From the NCBI GenBank assembly GCA_031253835.1, contig JAIRVP010000022.1, positions 1 through 64,000 of the forward strand: a DNA stretch of 64,000 nt, read 5' to 3'. Made by a program: the position numbers and the translations under genes. Positions 55,441 through 64,000 of this stretch are shown here, piece by piece; position 1 is the first letter of the stretch; every line of letters starts with the position of its first letter. The DNA is from Burkholderia sp. (lineage in GTDB: Bacteria; Pseudomonadota; Gammaproteobacteria; Burkholderiales; Burkholderiaceae). The notes below the pieces were generated by a model. The model ran no database searches. It was given only the letters and a program-made list of their open reading frames with translations, and was not told the DNA's origin.

Positions 55441-56400
55441 TCACGAATGTTCGCCGTGAAAGACCGGCAGCACATGCTCGGCGATTTCCTCGATGACCTC
55501 ACGCACGGGCCGGTCCGATCCCGGGTTCAGCGTGACATGATGCGTGCCGGCCGCACGCATGTCCTGCAGGATGTCGACCAGCGCGCGGCGCCCGGTTGCG
55601 TAGCCGAGCGACAGTGCGCTGGCCGGTGCGTCGGGGTCCGTTGCGAGGTCGAGCCGCATCGACACGCCGAACGCGCGAAATTCCGGCGCGGGAAGGCGAT
55701 CGACCGCCGCGCGCCACATCGAATGGCGTGCGCGCTGCGTGTCCGGATCGCGGTGGTACGTCATCCAGCCGATCGAGTGCCGCGCGATCCAGTCGACGCT
55801 TTGTCCGCCCGAGCCGACCGCGAGCATCGGCACCGCGTCGTCGCCGCGCGGCAGCAGCATGAATTCGGGCGCGTCGGGCGGCGCTTCGTCGGGCAGCACG
55901 CGGGGCGGCATGCCCAGCGCGGCCGCGACGACGTCCCAGTGCGCGCGGTAACGGTCGCGACGCGTTTCCGCATCGACGCCGAACGCCGCATATTCGGGCG
56001 GCCGGTCGCCTGAGCCGAGCCCGAGGATGAAGCGCCCGCCCGACAGCGTCGCGACCGACAGCGCGCCTTTCGCGATATGCAGCGGATGACGTAGCGGCAG
56101 GACGATCGCGCCGCTCGCCAGCGCGATCCGGCGCGTGCGCGCCGCCAGTGCGCCGAGCAGCACCCACGGGTCGAGATGGCCGACCGGGTCCGGGTAGTCG
56201 GCGCTGTTCAACGGCACGTCGCGAATCCACAGCGCGCGAAAGCCGAGCGTATCGGCCAGCGCGGCGAGTTCGAGCTGCTCGTTGAAGTCGGCGACGATAT
56301 GGCCGCCGCGAAGCAGCGGCAGCGTGAGGCCGATCGACAGCCGTCCGTCCGAAAAGACGCGATGGGCGACGTCGGGGCGGGCAGGGGCGGGCGTGGTCAT
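55441..56400 (-). CDS. LLM-class (luciferase-like) flavin-dependent oxidoreductase
   Basis: This 319-aa protein has the bacterial luciferase-like monooxygenase fold, with LADTLGFRALWIRDVPLN, GRFILGLGSGDRPPEYAAFGVD and a late VSMRLDLATDP. These enzymes use FMNH2 or F420 and oxidise varied substrates; the substrate here is unknown. It stands alone, followed on the same strand by no partner within 300 bases. A gene starting at 56883 upstream could be co-transcribed. Confidence 0.88.
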   Translation of the reverse strand: MTTPAPARPDVAHRVFSDGRLSIGLTLPLLRGGHIVADFNEQLELAALADTLGFRALWIRDVPLNSADYPDPVGHLDPWVLLGALAARTRRIALASGAIVLPLRHPLHIAKGALSVATLSGGRFILGLGSGDRPPEYAAFGVDAETRRDRYRAHWDVVAAALGMPPRVLPDEAPPDAPEFMLLPRGDDAVPMLAVGSGGQSVDWIARHSIGWMTYHRDPDTQRARHSMWRAAVDRLPAPEFRAFGVSMRLDLATDPDAPASALSLGYATGRRALVDILQDMRAAGTHHVTLNPGSDRPVREVIEEIAEHVLPVFHGEHS

Positions 56401-56505
56401 GTCGGATCCTTGAGGGCGATGCGAGGCGGAGACGCGATGTTCCGTGTCCGAATGCTAGCGTGTTTGCGCAAGGCGCGAGCCGCGCGGCATGTGCCGTTCC
56501 CGGCG

Positions 56506-56883
56506 CTACGCGATCCGCAGCGTCACGCCGATCAGCGCGATGCGTGCGTCGGTGTCGAAGCCGGGCGTGGGCGGCAGCGCGTACACGAGGCCGAGGTTCC
56601 AGCGCGGAACGGGCGCGAGGAGCGCCAGATAGCGTTCGAGAGGCACGGGCTCGATGCGATCCGCGAAACGCGGTTCGCTGCCGGCCACGCGCGCCAGTTC
56701 GTCCGCAATGGAGTCGGATACGTCGGCGCGTACGCCGGCGAGGTTGCCGTGAGCGCCTCGACCCAGCCAGAAGCGCGGCCCGGGCGAGCCGTCCGGATCG
56801 TTCTCGCGATCGATCCGGCGATCCGCGTGCAGCCGGAACAATGTGCGGCAGTCGATTTCCAGCCAGTCTTGTGGGTCGGACAT
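56506..56883 (-). CDS. conserved hypothetical protein, possibly truncated
   Basis: This 125-aa protein starts MSDPQDWLEIDCRTLFRLHA and ends soon after LGLVYALPPTPGFDTDARIALIGVTLRIA. I do not recognise a domain with certainty. The beginning recalls the N-terminal part of some larger Burkholderia proteins annotated as GNAT acetyltransferases, and the end looks abrupt, so it may be the stump of such a gene. No acetyl-CoA motif is visible. The longer frame from 57687 has no support. Confidence 0.5.
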   Translation of the reverse strand: MSDPQDWLEIDCRTLFRLHADRRIDRENDPDGSPGPRFWLGRGAHGNLAGVRADVSDSIADELARVAGSEPRFADRIEPVPLERYLALLAPVPRWNLGLVYALPPTPGFDTDARIALIGVTLRIA

Positions 56884-57659
56884 GCGTCGGGGGCGGGTTC
56901 CGGTCGGGAGGTGGCGGGCGGTCACTGTCGGGCGATTGTAAGGCGATTGTCCGTGGCGTGCGGACGCAACGTATCGACCTCCGCCCGGACCGGGCAGCTG
57001 CAGTTCGACGGCACGCGTGGCCGGCCACCGTCGTGCCGGAGGGCGTTTCAGTTTCGAAACGTTCGCGCTTCCTGACGGTGCGCGATCCCTTCCGGCGGCC
57101 TTGCAGATGCCCGCGGGGCCTTGCGGCACGAAGCATGGTGCGCTCCTTGCATATCTGTATGGGCCGTGAGTGCGATCGCGGGGTGCAGTCGGCCCGACGA
57201 TCGCTTCAGTGGGTCGGATGTATCGGAGACGGGGACAAGAGAATGAAAAGAGACCGAATCGCAACGTGGCGTGTTGCAAACATGAATCGCCGACCTGCCA
57301 GGGTAGTCGCTTCGCCGTTGATTGCGGCGACGTGAGCGCGCGGCTTTCCGTTCCATCCGAGAAATCGGGTTCGTTCTGAACGACAACGTGCCTGTTTGAC
57401 GCACGAGGCCGACCGGCGACGGTCGGCCGTCGGGGATGAGCCCCGAATGCATGCGGATGGCCCCGGCCTGGATTCCGGATCGTCATGCCGTAGCGCGACG
57501 CAGGTCGTCGCGCAGCGGATGCGTTCGCGCGCCGCGCGTTGCGGCGTGGCGGACATGACCCGGATCGTACGAAAGAGCCGGCGGCGCGACGCAGCGCGCA
57601 GCATCGTGGAACACGCGTAGTCCAGGGGGAGCGTTCGCCGGTGGCCGCATGGTGGACGT
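56884..57659. other. long intergenic region without a confident gene
   Basis: About 780 bases of GC-rich DNA. Several open frames cross it on both strands, but all are Arg-rich, lack ribosome sites and match nothing. A candidate small RNA with its terminator begins near its right edge. Confidence 0.45.
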
Positions 57660-57748
57660 CGCAACTTTGTGCTGTCAGTTGATCCACTACCCCGATGGAT
57701 CAATTGTTGAAGCGCCCATCGCCGAGCGGCGAATGGGCGTCTTTTTTT
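57660..57748 (+). ncRNA. candidate small RNA with two stem-loops and terminator
   Basis: TTGATCCA (57679 to 57686) pairs perfectly with TGGATCAA (57696 to 57703), with a 9-base C-rich loop. Just downstream CGCCCATCGCC (57713 to 57723) pairs with GGCGAATGGGCG (57728 to 57739, one bulge) and is followed by a tract with seven T. The second hairpin is a strong intrinsic terminator on the plus strand although no coding gene precedes it, so it should end a small RNA. The 5' end and promoter could not be located. Confidence 0.55.
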
Positions 57749-57870
57749 GTGCGCCGGTTTTGCGCCGGGGCCGCCGGCCGGATCGTGCGGCGTTCTGTAT
57801 CATGTGTTGGCGCGCGGGCCGCTCGTGCGGTCGCACGGCCAGCCGGCGCGCCCGATCACGCGTTGCCAAC

Positions 57871-58770
57871 ATGAACGACAAAGCCTTGCACGATCCCTCA
57901 ACCGCCGGCGTCGACCCGGCCGCGCTCGATGCGCTGCACACGTTCGTCGAGCGTCATCCGCGCCTGCTCGTGCTGACCGGCGCGGGCATCAGTACCGATT
58001 CCGGCATTCCCGGCTATCGCGACCGCAACGGCCAGTGGATGCGCTCGCCGCCGATCCAGCTTCACGAATTCCTCGGCTCCGATGCCGCGCGGCGACGCTA
58101 CTGGGCGCGCAGCATGATCGGCTGGCCCGTCGTCGGCCGCGCGCAGCCGAACGGGTCGCACGTCGCGCTGGCACGGCTCGGCGGTGCGGGCCGGATCGAG
58201 CGCCTCGTCACGCAGAACGTCGACGGCCTGCACCAGCGCGCGGGCAGCGACGACGTGATCGAACTGCACGGCGGAATCAACGGCGTGACCTGTCTCGAAT
58301 GCGGCGCGCACCATGCGCGCGCGACGATCCAGACGGTGCTCGAAGCCGACAATCCCGACCTGCTGGGCGCGCAGGCCGAGCCGGCCGCGGACGGCGACGC
58401 GCACCTCGAATGGGCCGCGCTCGACACGTTCCGGATCCCGGCATGCCCCGCGTGCGGCGGCCTGCTGAAGCCGGCGGTCGTGTTCTTCGGCGAGAACGTG
58501 CCGCGCGAACGCGTGGCGCTGGCGTCGCAGGCGCTCGACGCGGCCGATGCGCTGCTCGTCGTCGGCTCGTCGCTGATGGTGTATTCCGGCTACCGCTTCT
58601 GCGTGTGGGCGCAGGCGCAGCAGAAGCCGGTCGCCGCACTCAATCTCGGCCATACGCGCGCCGATCCGATCCTGACGCTGAAGGTCGAGGCGCACTGCGC
58701 TCCGGCGCTCGACGCACTGACGGCCCGCCTCGGCCTGGGCGGCAACCACACCATGGAGCCTGCATCGTGA
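57871..58770 (+). CDS. sirtuin, NAD-dependent protein deacylase
   Basis: This 299-aa Sir2-family enzyme removes acyl groups from lysine using NAD. Motifs: GAGIS at residues 37 to 41, TQNVDGLH at 114 to 121, catalytic His133 in ELHGG, zinc ligands Cys141, Cys144, Cys192 and Cys195, and GSSLMVYSGYRF for NAD. The insert between the two Cys pairs resembles SIRT4-type sirtuins. The start at 57871 (MNDKALHD) is used because the longer frame crosses the terminator at 57748. Its stop overlaps the start of the methyltransferase gene by four bases (GTGA). Confidence 0.92.
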   Translation: MNDKALHDPSTAGVDPAALDALHTFVERHPRLLVLTGAGISTDSGIPGYRDRNGQWMRSPPIQLHEFLGSDAARRRYWARSMIGWPVVGRAQPNGSHVALARLGGAGRIERLVTQNVDGLHQRAGSDDVIELHGGINGVTCLECGAHHARATIQTVLEADNPDLLGAQAEPAADGDAHLEWAALDTFRIPACPACGGLLKPAVVFFGENVPRERVALASQALDAADALLVVGSSLMVYSGYRFCVWAQAQQKPVAALNLGHTRADPILTLKVEAHCAPALDALTARLGLGGNHTMEPAS

Positions 58771-59408
58771 CCGGCGCTACCCGTTCGCCCGATCCTTCCG
58801 CGCGGTTGCTGGCGCCCGCGGCCGAACGCAACCGCGGGCCGATCCTCGACGTATTGCGCCGCGTGCTGCCGGCGAGCGGCAGCGTGCTCGAGATCGCGAG
58901 CGGCACCGGCCAGCATGTCGTCCATTTCGCGCAGGCGTTGCCGGGCCTGCGCTGGCAGCCGAGCGACCCCGACGAACAGGCGCGGCACTCGATCGCCGCA
59001 TGGGTCGCGCATGCGGGCCTCGCGAACGTCGCCGGGCCGCTGGCGTTCGACGTGCGCGATGCGGCGTGGCCGGTCGCGGCACTCGACGCGATCGTCTGCA
59101 TCAACATGATTCACATCTCGCCGTGGGCCTGCACGGAAGCGCTGTTCGCGGGCGCGGCGCGGCTGCTGCGGCCGGGCGGCGTGCTGTTCCTGTACGGCCC
59201 GTACCGTCGCGACGGCCGGCACACGGCGCCGTCGAACGAGGCTTTCGACCGGCAGCTGCGCAGCCGCGACCCGTCGTGGGGCGTGCGCGATCTCGAGACC
59301 GTCGTCGCGCTCGGCCTCGATCGCGGGCTCGACTGCATCGAGGTCGTCGAGATGCCGGCGAACAACCTGAGCGTCGTGTTCCGGCGGCTGCCGCACGCGG
59401 AGCAATGA
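58767..59408 (+). CDS. DUF938 SAM-dependent methyltransferase-like protein
   Basis: This 213-aa Rossmann-fold protein has LEIASGTGQHVVHFAQALP (SAM-binding loop), WQPSDPD and IVCINMIHISPW, the marks of the DUF938 family. The substrate is unknown. It begins with GTG at 58767 overlapping the sirtuin stop. The tight coupling suggests that the two products are made together. Confidence 0.85.
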   Translation: MTGATRSPDPSARLLAPAAERNRGPILDVLRRVLPASGSVLEIASGTGQHVVHFAQALPGLRWQPSDPDEQARHSIAAWVAHAGLANVAGPLAFDVRDAAWPVAALDAIVCINMIHISPWACTEALFAGAARLLRPGGVLFLYGPYRRDGRHTAPSNEAFDRQLRSRDPSWGVRDLETVVALGLDRGLDCIEVVEMPANNLSVVFRRLPHAEQ

Positions 59409-59505
59409 CACGCAGGCGCGCAGCGACGCCGGGTTTCCACTATCCTTTCGCCTGTGCGCGCGGCCCGGTTCGGGTCGCGCCCCGTTTTTTCCGGAGAATT
59501 GACTA

Positions 59506-60918
59506 ATGGGCAAACAAGCAATCGGTGTGATCGGGCTCGCGGTGATGGGCCGCAATCTCGCACTCAATATCGAGAGCCGCGGTTACGCGGTGTCGGTGTA
59601 CAACCGCAGCCGCGAGAAAACCGACGAACTGATCGCCGAATTCCCCGGCCGCAACCTGGTGCCGACCCATACGCTCGAAGAATTCGTCGCGTCGCTCGAA
59701 ACGCCGCGCCGGATCCTGATGATGGTGAAGGCCGGTGAAGCGACCGACGCGACGATCGCGTCGCTCAAGCCGCTGCTCGAGAAGGGCGACGTGCTGATCG
59801 ACGGCGGCAATACGCACTTCACCGACACGATCCGCCGCAACCAGGAACTCGCGCAATCGGGCCTGCACTTCATCGGCACCGGCGTGTCGGGCGGCGAAGA
59901 GGGCGCGCTGCGCGGCCCGTCGATCATGCCCGGCGGCCAGCGTGACGCATACGATCTCGTCGAGCCGATCCTCAAGCAGATCGCCGCGAAGGCGCCGTCG
60001 GACGGCGAGCCGTGCGTCGCGTACATGGGCCCGGACGGTGCGGGCCACTACGTGAAGATGGTCCACAACGGCATCGAATACGGCGACATGCAGCTGATCG
60101 CCGAGAGCTACTCGGTGCTGAAGGACGTCGCGGGCCTGACCAACGACGAGCTCGGCGCGGTGTACACCGAGTGGAACCAGGGCGAACTCGACAGCTACCT
60201 GATCGAGATCACGTCGAAGATCTTCGGCAAGAAGGACGAAGAGACCGGCAAGCACCTCGTCGACGTGATCCTCGATCGCGCCGCGCAGAAGGGCACCGGC
60301 AAGTGGACGAGCCAGAACGCGCTGGATCTCGGCGTGCCGCTGCCGCTCATCACCGAGTCGGTGTTCGCGCGCGTGCTGTCGTCGCTGAAGACCGAGCGCG
60401 TTGCAGCCAGCAAGATCCTGTCGGGCCCGGCCGCCGCGCCGTTCGACGGCGATCGTGCCGCGTTCGTCGAAGCGGTGCGCCGCGCGCTGTACCTGAGCAA
60501 GGTGATCTCGTACGCGCAGGGCTTCGCGCAACTGCGCACGGCATCGGAAGAGTACGGCTGGAACCTCGATCTCGGCACGATCGCGAAGATCTTCCGCGCG
60601 GGCTGCATCATCCGCGCGCGCTTCCTGCAGAAGATCACGGACGCCTATGCGAAGGATCCGGCGCTCGCGAACCTGCTGCTCGATCCGTACTTCAAGGACC
60701 TCGCCGCGAACTACCAGACGGCGCTGCGCGACGTCGTGGTCGCCGCGGTGAAGGCCGGCGTGCCGGTACCGGCGTTTGCGTCGGCGGTCGCGTACTTCGA
60801 CAGCTACCGTTCCGAGCGGCTCCCGGCGAACCTCGTGCAGGCGCAGCGCGACTTCTTCGGCGCGCACACGTTCGAGCGTACCGACAAGCCGGGCAGCTTC
60901 CACGCCAACTGGTCGTAA
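59506..60918 (+). CDS. gnd: 6-phosphogluconate dehydrogenase (decarboxylating)
   Basis: This 470-aa enzyme of the pentose phosphate pathway converts 6-phosphogluconate to ribulose 5-phosphate with NADP. Motifs: [17 protein letters not shown] for [20 protein letters not shown], and the catalytic [17 protein letters not shown]. Length is normal and the C-terminus complete. GGAGAATTGACTA precedes the ATG. It appears to be transcribed on its own. Confidence 0.97.
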   Translation: MGKQAIGVIGLAVMGRNLALNIESRGYAVSVYNRSREKTDELIAEFPGRNLVPTHTLEEFVASLETPRRILMMVKAGEATDATIASLKPLLEKGDVLIDGGNTHFTDTIRRNQELAQSGLHFIGTGVSGGEEGALRGPSIMPGGQRDAYDLVEPILKQIAAKAPSDGEPCVAYMGPDGAGHYVKMVHNGIEYGDMQLIAESYSVLKDVAGLTNDELGAVYTEWNQGELDSYLIEITSKIFGKKDEETGKHLVDVILDRAAQKGTGKWTSQNALDLGVPLPLITESVFARVLSSLKTERVAASKILSGPAAAPFDGDRAAFVEAVRRALYLSKVISYAQGFAQLRTASEEYGWNLDLGTIAKIFRAGCIIRARFLQKITDAYAKDPALANLLLDPYFKDLAANYQTALRDVVVAAVKAGVPVPAFASAVAYFDSYRSERLPANLVQAQRDFFGAHTFERTDKPGSFHANWS

Positions 60919-60950
60919 CCGGCCCGCGGGGGCAGCATTGTTGCGAAAAT

Positions 60951-60973
60951 CTATTCTTTGAATAGGGTTTTTC
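60951..60973 (+). terminator. weak terminator after gnd
   Basis: CTATTC (60951 to 60956) pairs with GAATAG (60960 to 60965) over a 3-base loop, followed by GGTTTTTC. The stem is short and AT-rich, so termination may be partial. Confidence 0.35.
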
Positions 60974-61118
60974 TATCCCGGATGCCGACATTGTTGGCTC
61001 CGGGGAAACAGTGTTTTCGTTCTTTCATGGTTTTCCCTAGGTGCCGTCGGGACTAAACTCTGTTCCATCGCTGCAGACATGGTGTGTGCGGCGGAGCAAA
61101 AAAATCCCGGAGGTAATC

Positions 61119-61463
61119 ATGAAATCGCTGATCGCAACGTTCGCTGCAGCTGCTGTCCTCGCCGTTCCCGCCGTCTCGTTCGCCCAACAGAACGCGCCCG
61201 TCACCCGTGCACAGGTGAAGGCCGATCTCGTCGCCGTCCAGCAGGCCGGCTACAAGCTGGGCAGCGACCGCACGAACTACCCGGAAGGCATCCAGGCCGC
61301 TGAAGCCCGTCTGAACCCGCAACAAAACGTCGCCGCTGCCGACACGACCGGCTACGGCGCGCAACCGGCCGCCGCGCAGGAATCGGGCGTACCGGCTGCT
61401 GCAAAGACCGGCTGGCAAGTCAAGCGTATCGCTGACGGCGCACCGGTCTACAAGGGTCGTTAA
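61119..61463 (+). CDS. small exported DUF4148 protein
   Basis: This 114-aa secreted protein has a signal peptide (MKSLIATFAAAAVLAVPAVSFAQ) and a short domain VTRAQVKADLVAVQQAGYKLGSDRTNYPEGIQAAEARL, the DUF4148 signature common in Burkholderia. Function is unknown. CGGAGG is placed six bases before the ATG at 61119. A strong terminator follows. Confidence 0.9.
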   Translation: MKSLIATFAAAAVLAVPAVSFAQQNAPVTRAQVKADLVAVQQAGYKLGSDRTNYPEGIQAAEARLNPQQNVAAADTTGYGAQPAAAQESGVPAAAKTGWQVKRIADGAPVYKGR

Positions 61464-61507
61464 TGGGGCGGCCGCTCCGACGGCCGGATCCGACCCTCTG
61501 TAGTACA

Positions 61508-61549
61508 AACAGCCCGTCGTTCCGTTATGCGGAACGACGGGCTGTTTTC
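61508..61549. terminator. strong bidirectional terminator
   Basis: A perfect 17-bp stem (61508 to 61524 with 61530 to 61546) with a 5-base loop and a T tract. It lies between the convergent DUF4148 gene (plus) and the small hypothetical gene (minus) and can serve both. Confidence 0.85.
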
Positions 61550-61575
61550 ATTGGCGGCGCGTCACGCGCCGGCGC

Positions 61576-61896
61576 TCAGTGCAGCGGGCGGCGGCCGCGC
61601 CCGATGTCGCGGAACAGCGCTTCCGCCGGTTCCAGCACCTGCAGCCACGTTTCGTCGTAGCCGCTCAGCGTGTCGAGTGCGTCGCGCAACCGTTCGATCG
61701 CGAGGACCGGCAGCTCGACGCTGTGGCGCGTGGCGCCCGTCATGTGCGCGACGCTCGCCAGCTGGACGAGCGCATCGGCCGCCTCGGCGACATCGGTCGC
61801 GAACAGCAGGTGCCGGTTGAGCAATTCGACCAGGCCGCTGGAACCGGCGAAATCGTCGGCGTCGAGCTGCACGGAAAGAAACGTCGCGTTGTTCAT
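61576..61896 (-). CDS. small hypothetical protein
   Basis: This 106-aa protein (MNNATFLSVQLDADDFAGSS at the start) is acidic and mostly helical, with no signal peptide or recognisable motif. AGGAG lies seven bases before the ATG at 61896; another ATG at 61902 is too close to it. It converges with the DUF4148 gene at the shared terminator. Codon use matches the chromosome, so it is likely a real gene. Confidence 0.65.
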   Translation of the reverse strand: MNNATFLSVQLDADDFAGSSGLVELLNRHLLFATDVAEAADALVQLASVAHMTGATRHSVELPVLAIERLRDALDTLSGYDETWLQVLEPAEALFRDIGRGRRPLH

Positions 61897-62328
61897 TGTC
61901 ATGCTCCTCGTTGTCGTTGGATCGCGCTGCATCACCGAGTATAGGCGGCGATCGAAGCAGGGAATGTGACGGGGACGAGACGGCCGGCGCGCCGGCGGCA
62001 CGGGCCGGAAACCCGCGCCCGGCCCGCCGGACGGCCCGCGCGGCGCGGCTCGCGGGCTGCCGTCACGCCCGTGCGGCGCTGCAAGATTGTTGCCGGAACA
62101 GGCAGCTGACGCAGTCCCGACCGCGACAAATGGTATCTTTGCCGGTCGGGACGCCACTGAAAAGTGCGAAAAAGGGGCCGGTGAGCCCATTCGCACCGAC
62201 GTTCCGCTGTGGAAACTGACGGCCGCGAGAGCGGTCGGATACTGGTTGGTCCGGCCGTCCGGCCGGACATCGTGCGTCGCGCACCGGGGGGCGGTAGGCG
62301 GCGCCACGAAGCAAATCCGGGAGGACCC
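61897..62328. other. intergenic region with a 10-bp inverted repeat
   Basis: About 430 bases with divergent promoters. GTCCCGACCG (62114 to 62123) is repeated inverted as CGGTCGGGAC (62143 to 62152) around a 19-base loop. It could be an operator or leader hairpin of the downstream lipoprotein gene. No gene is seen. Confidence 0.45.
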
Positions 62329-63057
62329 TTGAGAGAAACTATTCCCATCCACGATGCGCTGACGCGCTGGTTGCCGCAGGCGGCGCTCATTGCCGCAGCC
62401 GTCGCGCTGTCGGGCTGCACGCTGACACCGTGGACCGACAACTGGCAACCGGCGCGCCAGTCGACCCCGATGTCGGCTGCGACGCCGGGCGTGATCGCCG
62501 GCTATTACCGCGTGAACCCGGGCGATACGCTCGCGGGCATCGCGAGTGCCTACGGGCAACGCGTGCAGGACGTGGCCAGCTGGAACCACATGGCGCCGAC
62601 CGACGCCGTGTCGCCCGGCCAGGTGCTGCGCGTGGCGCCGCCGTCCGCCGCACCGTCGCCCGGGCAGCCGCCTGTTGCCGCGCCGGGCTCGCTCGCCTGG
62701 CCGGCAACGGGTGTCGTCGCGACGCCGTTCGCGGCCGGCAAGACGCGCGGCGTCGTGATCGCCGCATCCGGGCCCGACCACTCGGTGCGGGCCGCGGCGA
62801 ACGGGCGCGTGGTCTACGCCGGGTCCGGCGTCAAGGCGTACGGCCCGCTCGTGATCCTGAAGCACGACAACGGCCTCATCACGGCCTACGGTCACAACGG
62901 CAAGCTGCTCGTCAACGAAGGCGACGCGGTGCGCCAGGGCCAGCCGGTCGCCGAGATGGGCACCGATGCGAGCGGCCGTTCGACGTTCGAGTTCGAAGTC
63001 CGCCAGAACGGCAAGGTCGTCGATCCGATGAACTTCCTGCCGCGCAACGGCGGCTGA
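62329..63057 (+). CDS. NlpD-like lipoprotein with LysM and degenerate LytM/M23 domain
   Basis: This 242-aa lipoprotein has lipobox LSGC (Cys24), a LysM domain for peptidoglycan binding (YYRVNPGDTLAGIASAYGQR, about 62 to 105) and a C-terminal LytM/M23 fold (about 125 to 240). The metal-binding residues of active M23 peptidases are not seen: TRGVVIAA replaces the His-x3-Asp site and STFEFEVR the HxH. So it probably activates amidases, as NlpD and EnvC do. The start is taken as the TTG at 62329 with GGGAGG upstream; frames starting earlier have no ribosome site. Confidence 0.8.
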   Translation: MRETIPIHDALTRWLPQAALIAAAVALSGCTLTPWTDNWQPARQSTPMSAATPGVIAGYYRVNPGDTLAGIASAYGQRVQDVASWNHMAPTDAVSPGQVLRVAPPSAAPSPGQPPVAAPGSLAWPATGVVATPFAAGKTRGVVIAASGPDHSVRAAANGRVVYAGSGVKAYGPLVILKHDNGLITAYGHNGKLLVNEGDAVRQGQPVAEMGTDASGRSTFEFEVRQNGKVVDPMNFLPRNGG

Positions 63058-63105
63058 CGATCCGCAGTACCGCGTGTGCGCCGCCCGGCGCACACGCTCC
63101 CGCCA

Positions 63106-63744
63106 TCATCCCCCCTTGAGTGTCGTGGTACCGGGCTGTCTCGCGTGATTGCCGAGCCAGCGGATCCCCAATGCGAGCGCCACCGCGCCCAGCGCGATCA
63201 GCGAACACTGGATCGCGACCGGCAGGTAGCCGTGCGGCCGCGGATCGACGAACGGGTAGGGATACCAGTTCTCGACTGCACCGCGCACGAGCGTATAGCC
63301 GAGATAGACGACCGGAAAACCGAGCCATGCGAACGCACTGCTGCGCGCGATCGGCCGGCGCGGCTCCACGTACAGCCAGTCGCACAGCATCACGAGCGGT
63401 ACGATCCGGTGCAGCACCCAGTTGTTGAACGCCGGCGTGACATGACGCAGCGCATCGAGCCGCGCGAGCAGGAGTTCGTAGACGATCGCGGTGATCAGCA
63501 CGTACAGCACGGCCGCGCCGCGCATCGATTCGTAGCGGGCCGAGCCGGGGCGCGCGATGCGCCACAACCCCGCGGCCAGCATCACGGCCGCGTAGAGGCT
63601 GCTCAGTTGCGTGAAGTAGCTGAGATAGTTGCCGAGGTGGAAGTTCGGCAGGCGCCAGTAATCGGCGACGCTGTGCAGCGTGGTGGACACCGCGAGCAAC
63701 GCGGCGGTCAGCCGGTAGGCCGCAACGAAGAACGCTTTGCTCAT
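63106..63744 (-). CDS. Pr6Pr-family integral membrane protein
   Basis: This 212-aa protein has about six membrane segments and starts MSKAFFVAAYRLTAALLAVS. The FNNWVLHRIVPLVMLCDWL and YPYPFVDPRPHGY stretches match the Pr6Pr family, a group with no known activity. The ATG at 63744 gives a normal start; a longer frame from 63954 is a chance extension. Confidence 0.8.
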   Translation of the reverse strand: MSKAFFVAAYRLTAALLAVSTTLHSVADYWRLPNFHLGNYLSYFTQLSSLYAAVMLAAGLWRIARPGSARYESMRGAAVLYVLITAIVYELLLARLDALRHVTPAFNNWVLHRIVPLVMLCDWLYVEPRRPIARSSAFAWLGFPVVYLGYTLVRGAVENWYPYPFVDPRPHGYLPVAIQCSLIALGAVALALGIRWLGNHARQPGTTTLKGG

Positions 63745-63971
63745 GATGCCCGCGCGCCGTCGCACCAAAGCTTCATCGTGCCACAGCCGTTTGTGCGCGC
63801 GATGCGGACTTTCCATATGAGGGACGCGCGCCGTGCGCGTCGACGATTCGTCGGATATTTGACCGCGCCGCGAAAAACCGGACGCGCGTGCGGCTACAAT
63901 CGTGCAAGCCTTGCCGGGCGCTGGGCCGGTGGCCGCCCGCGCTCCTCCCCGCATACAACACGAGACGAAGC

Positions 63972-64000
63972 ATGAGAAACATCCTCGCGAAACAGACGCG
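63972..64000 (+). CDS. start of a possible gene, cut by window edge
   Basis: An ATG at 63972 opens MRNILAKQT and runs off the window. ACGAGACGAAG just upstream could be a ribosome site. Only nine codons are visible, so the product is unknown. Confidence 0.35.

Noticed and set aside
57649..57870. N-terminal extension of the sirtuin
   Set aside because: It crosses a strong terminator and the residues are unlike any sirtuin; the start at 57871 fits.

Overview
The window reads as a Burkholderia chromosome, most likely a member of the B. cepacia complex. The conserved part is very GC-rich and carries the rpsU, yqeY, dnaG, rpoD, tRNA-Ile2 block followed by Burkholderia-type accessory families (DUF4148, DUF3300, S53 peptidase, AdeABC-like RND pump, katB-ankB). 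From memory, B. cenocepacia has rpoD and an RND operon close together on chromosome 2; I could not check this here.

Region 1 (1 to about 20.7 kb) is a mobile genomic island with visibly lower GC than the rest. Its right end holds four overlapping minus-strand genes: three tyrosine recombinases and a small HTH/coiled-coil protein. This matches the ginABCD module of GInt-type islands (related in logic to Tn554 TnpABC). The cargo is antiviral defence. There is a Gabija pair (GajA OLD-family ATPase/TOPRIM nuclease and GajB UvrD-like helicase, joined by an ATGA overlap) with a HEPN-motif gene upstream. There is a two-gene operon whose first product joins a NERD nuclease domain, a decayed kinase, a second better-preserved kinase and a Upf1-like SF1 helicase, followed by an unknown winged-helix protein. 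There is also a Septu pair (PtuA ATPase, PtuB HNH). IS3-family fragments lie at the left edge, and a deleted IS30-type element with perfect 25-bp ends sits between Septu and the integration module. The left end of the island is outside the window.

Region 2 (20.7 to 27.7 kb) is core chromosome: a flavoprotein (HI0933/BaiN family), rpsU, yqeY, dnaG, rpoD and tRNA-Ile2(CAU), with clear promoters and terminators.

Region 3 (27.8 to 64 kb) is envelope, stress and efflux functions. It holds a ClsC-like lipoprotein, a MocR regulator divergent from a flavin-binding protein, a DUF3300 lipoprotein and a secreted S53 peptidase. An RND tripartite pump follows, with its own response regulator and an unusually short, H-box-less sensor kinase. 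Next come an internally deleted aph(3')-type pseudogene, a VirK-like protein, periplasmic catalase KatB with AnkB, and an EmrAB-OMF pump with a divergent TetR and an obvious palindromic operator. The window ends with a large MscS-family channel, an LLM oxidoreductase, a candidate small RNA, a sirtuin with a DUF938 methyltransferase, gnd, a DUF4148 protein, a LysM/LytM lipoprotein and a Pr6Pr-family membrane protein.

The strongest candidate for an undescribed system is the NERD-kinase-kinase-helicase operon with its winged-helix partner (5961 to 12037). It resembles Mokosh (kinase plus COG1112-type helicase), but a nuclease-type NERD domain is fused in cis and the partner shows no HKD motif.
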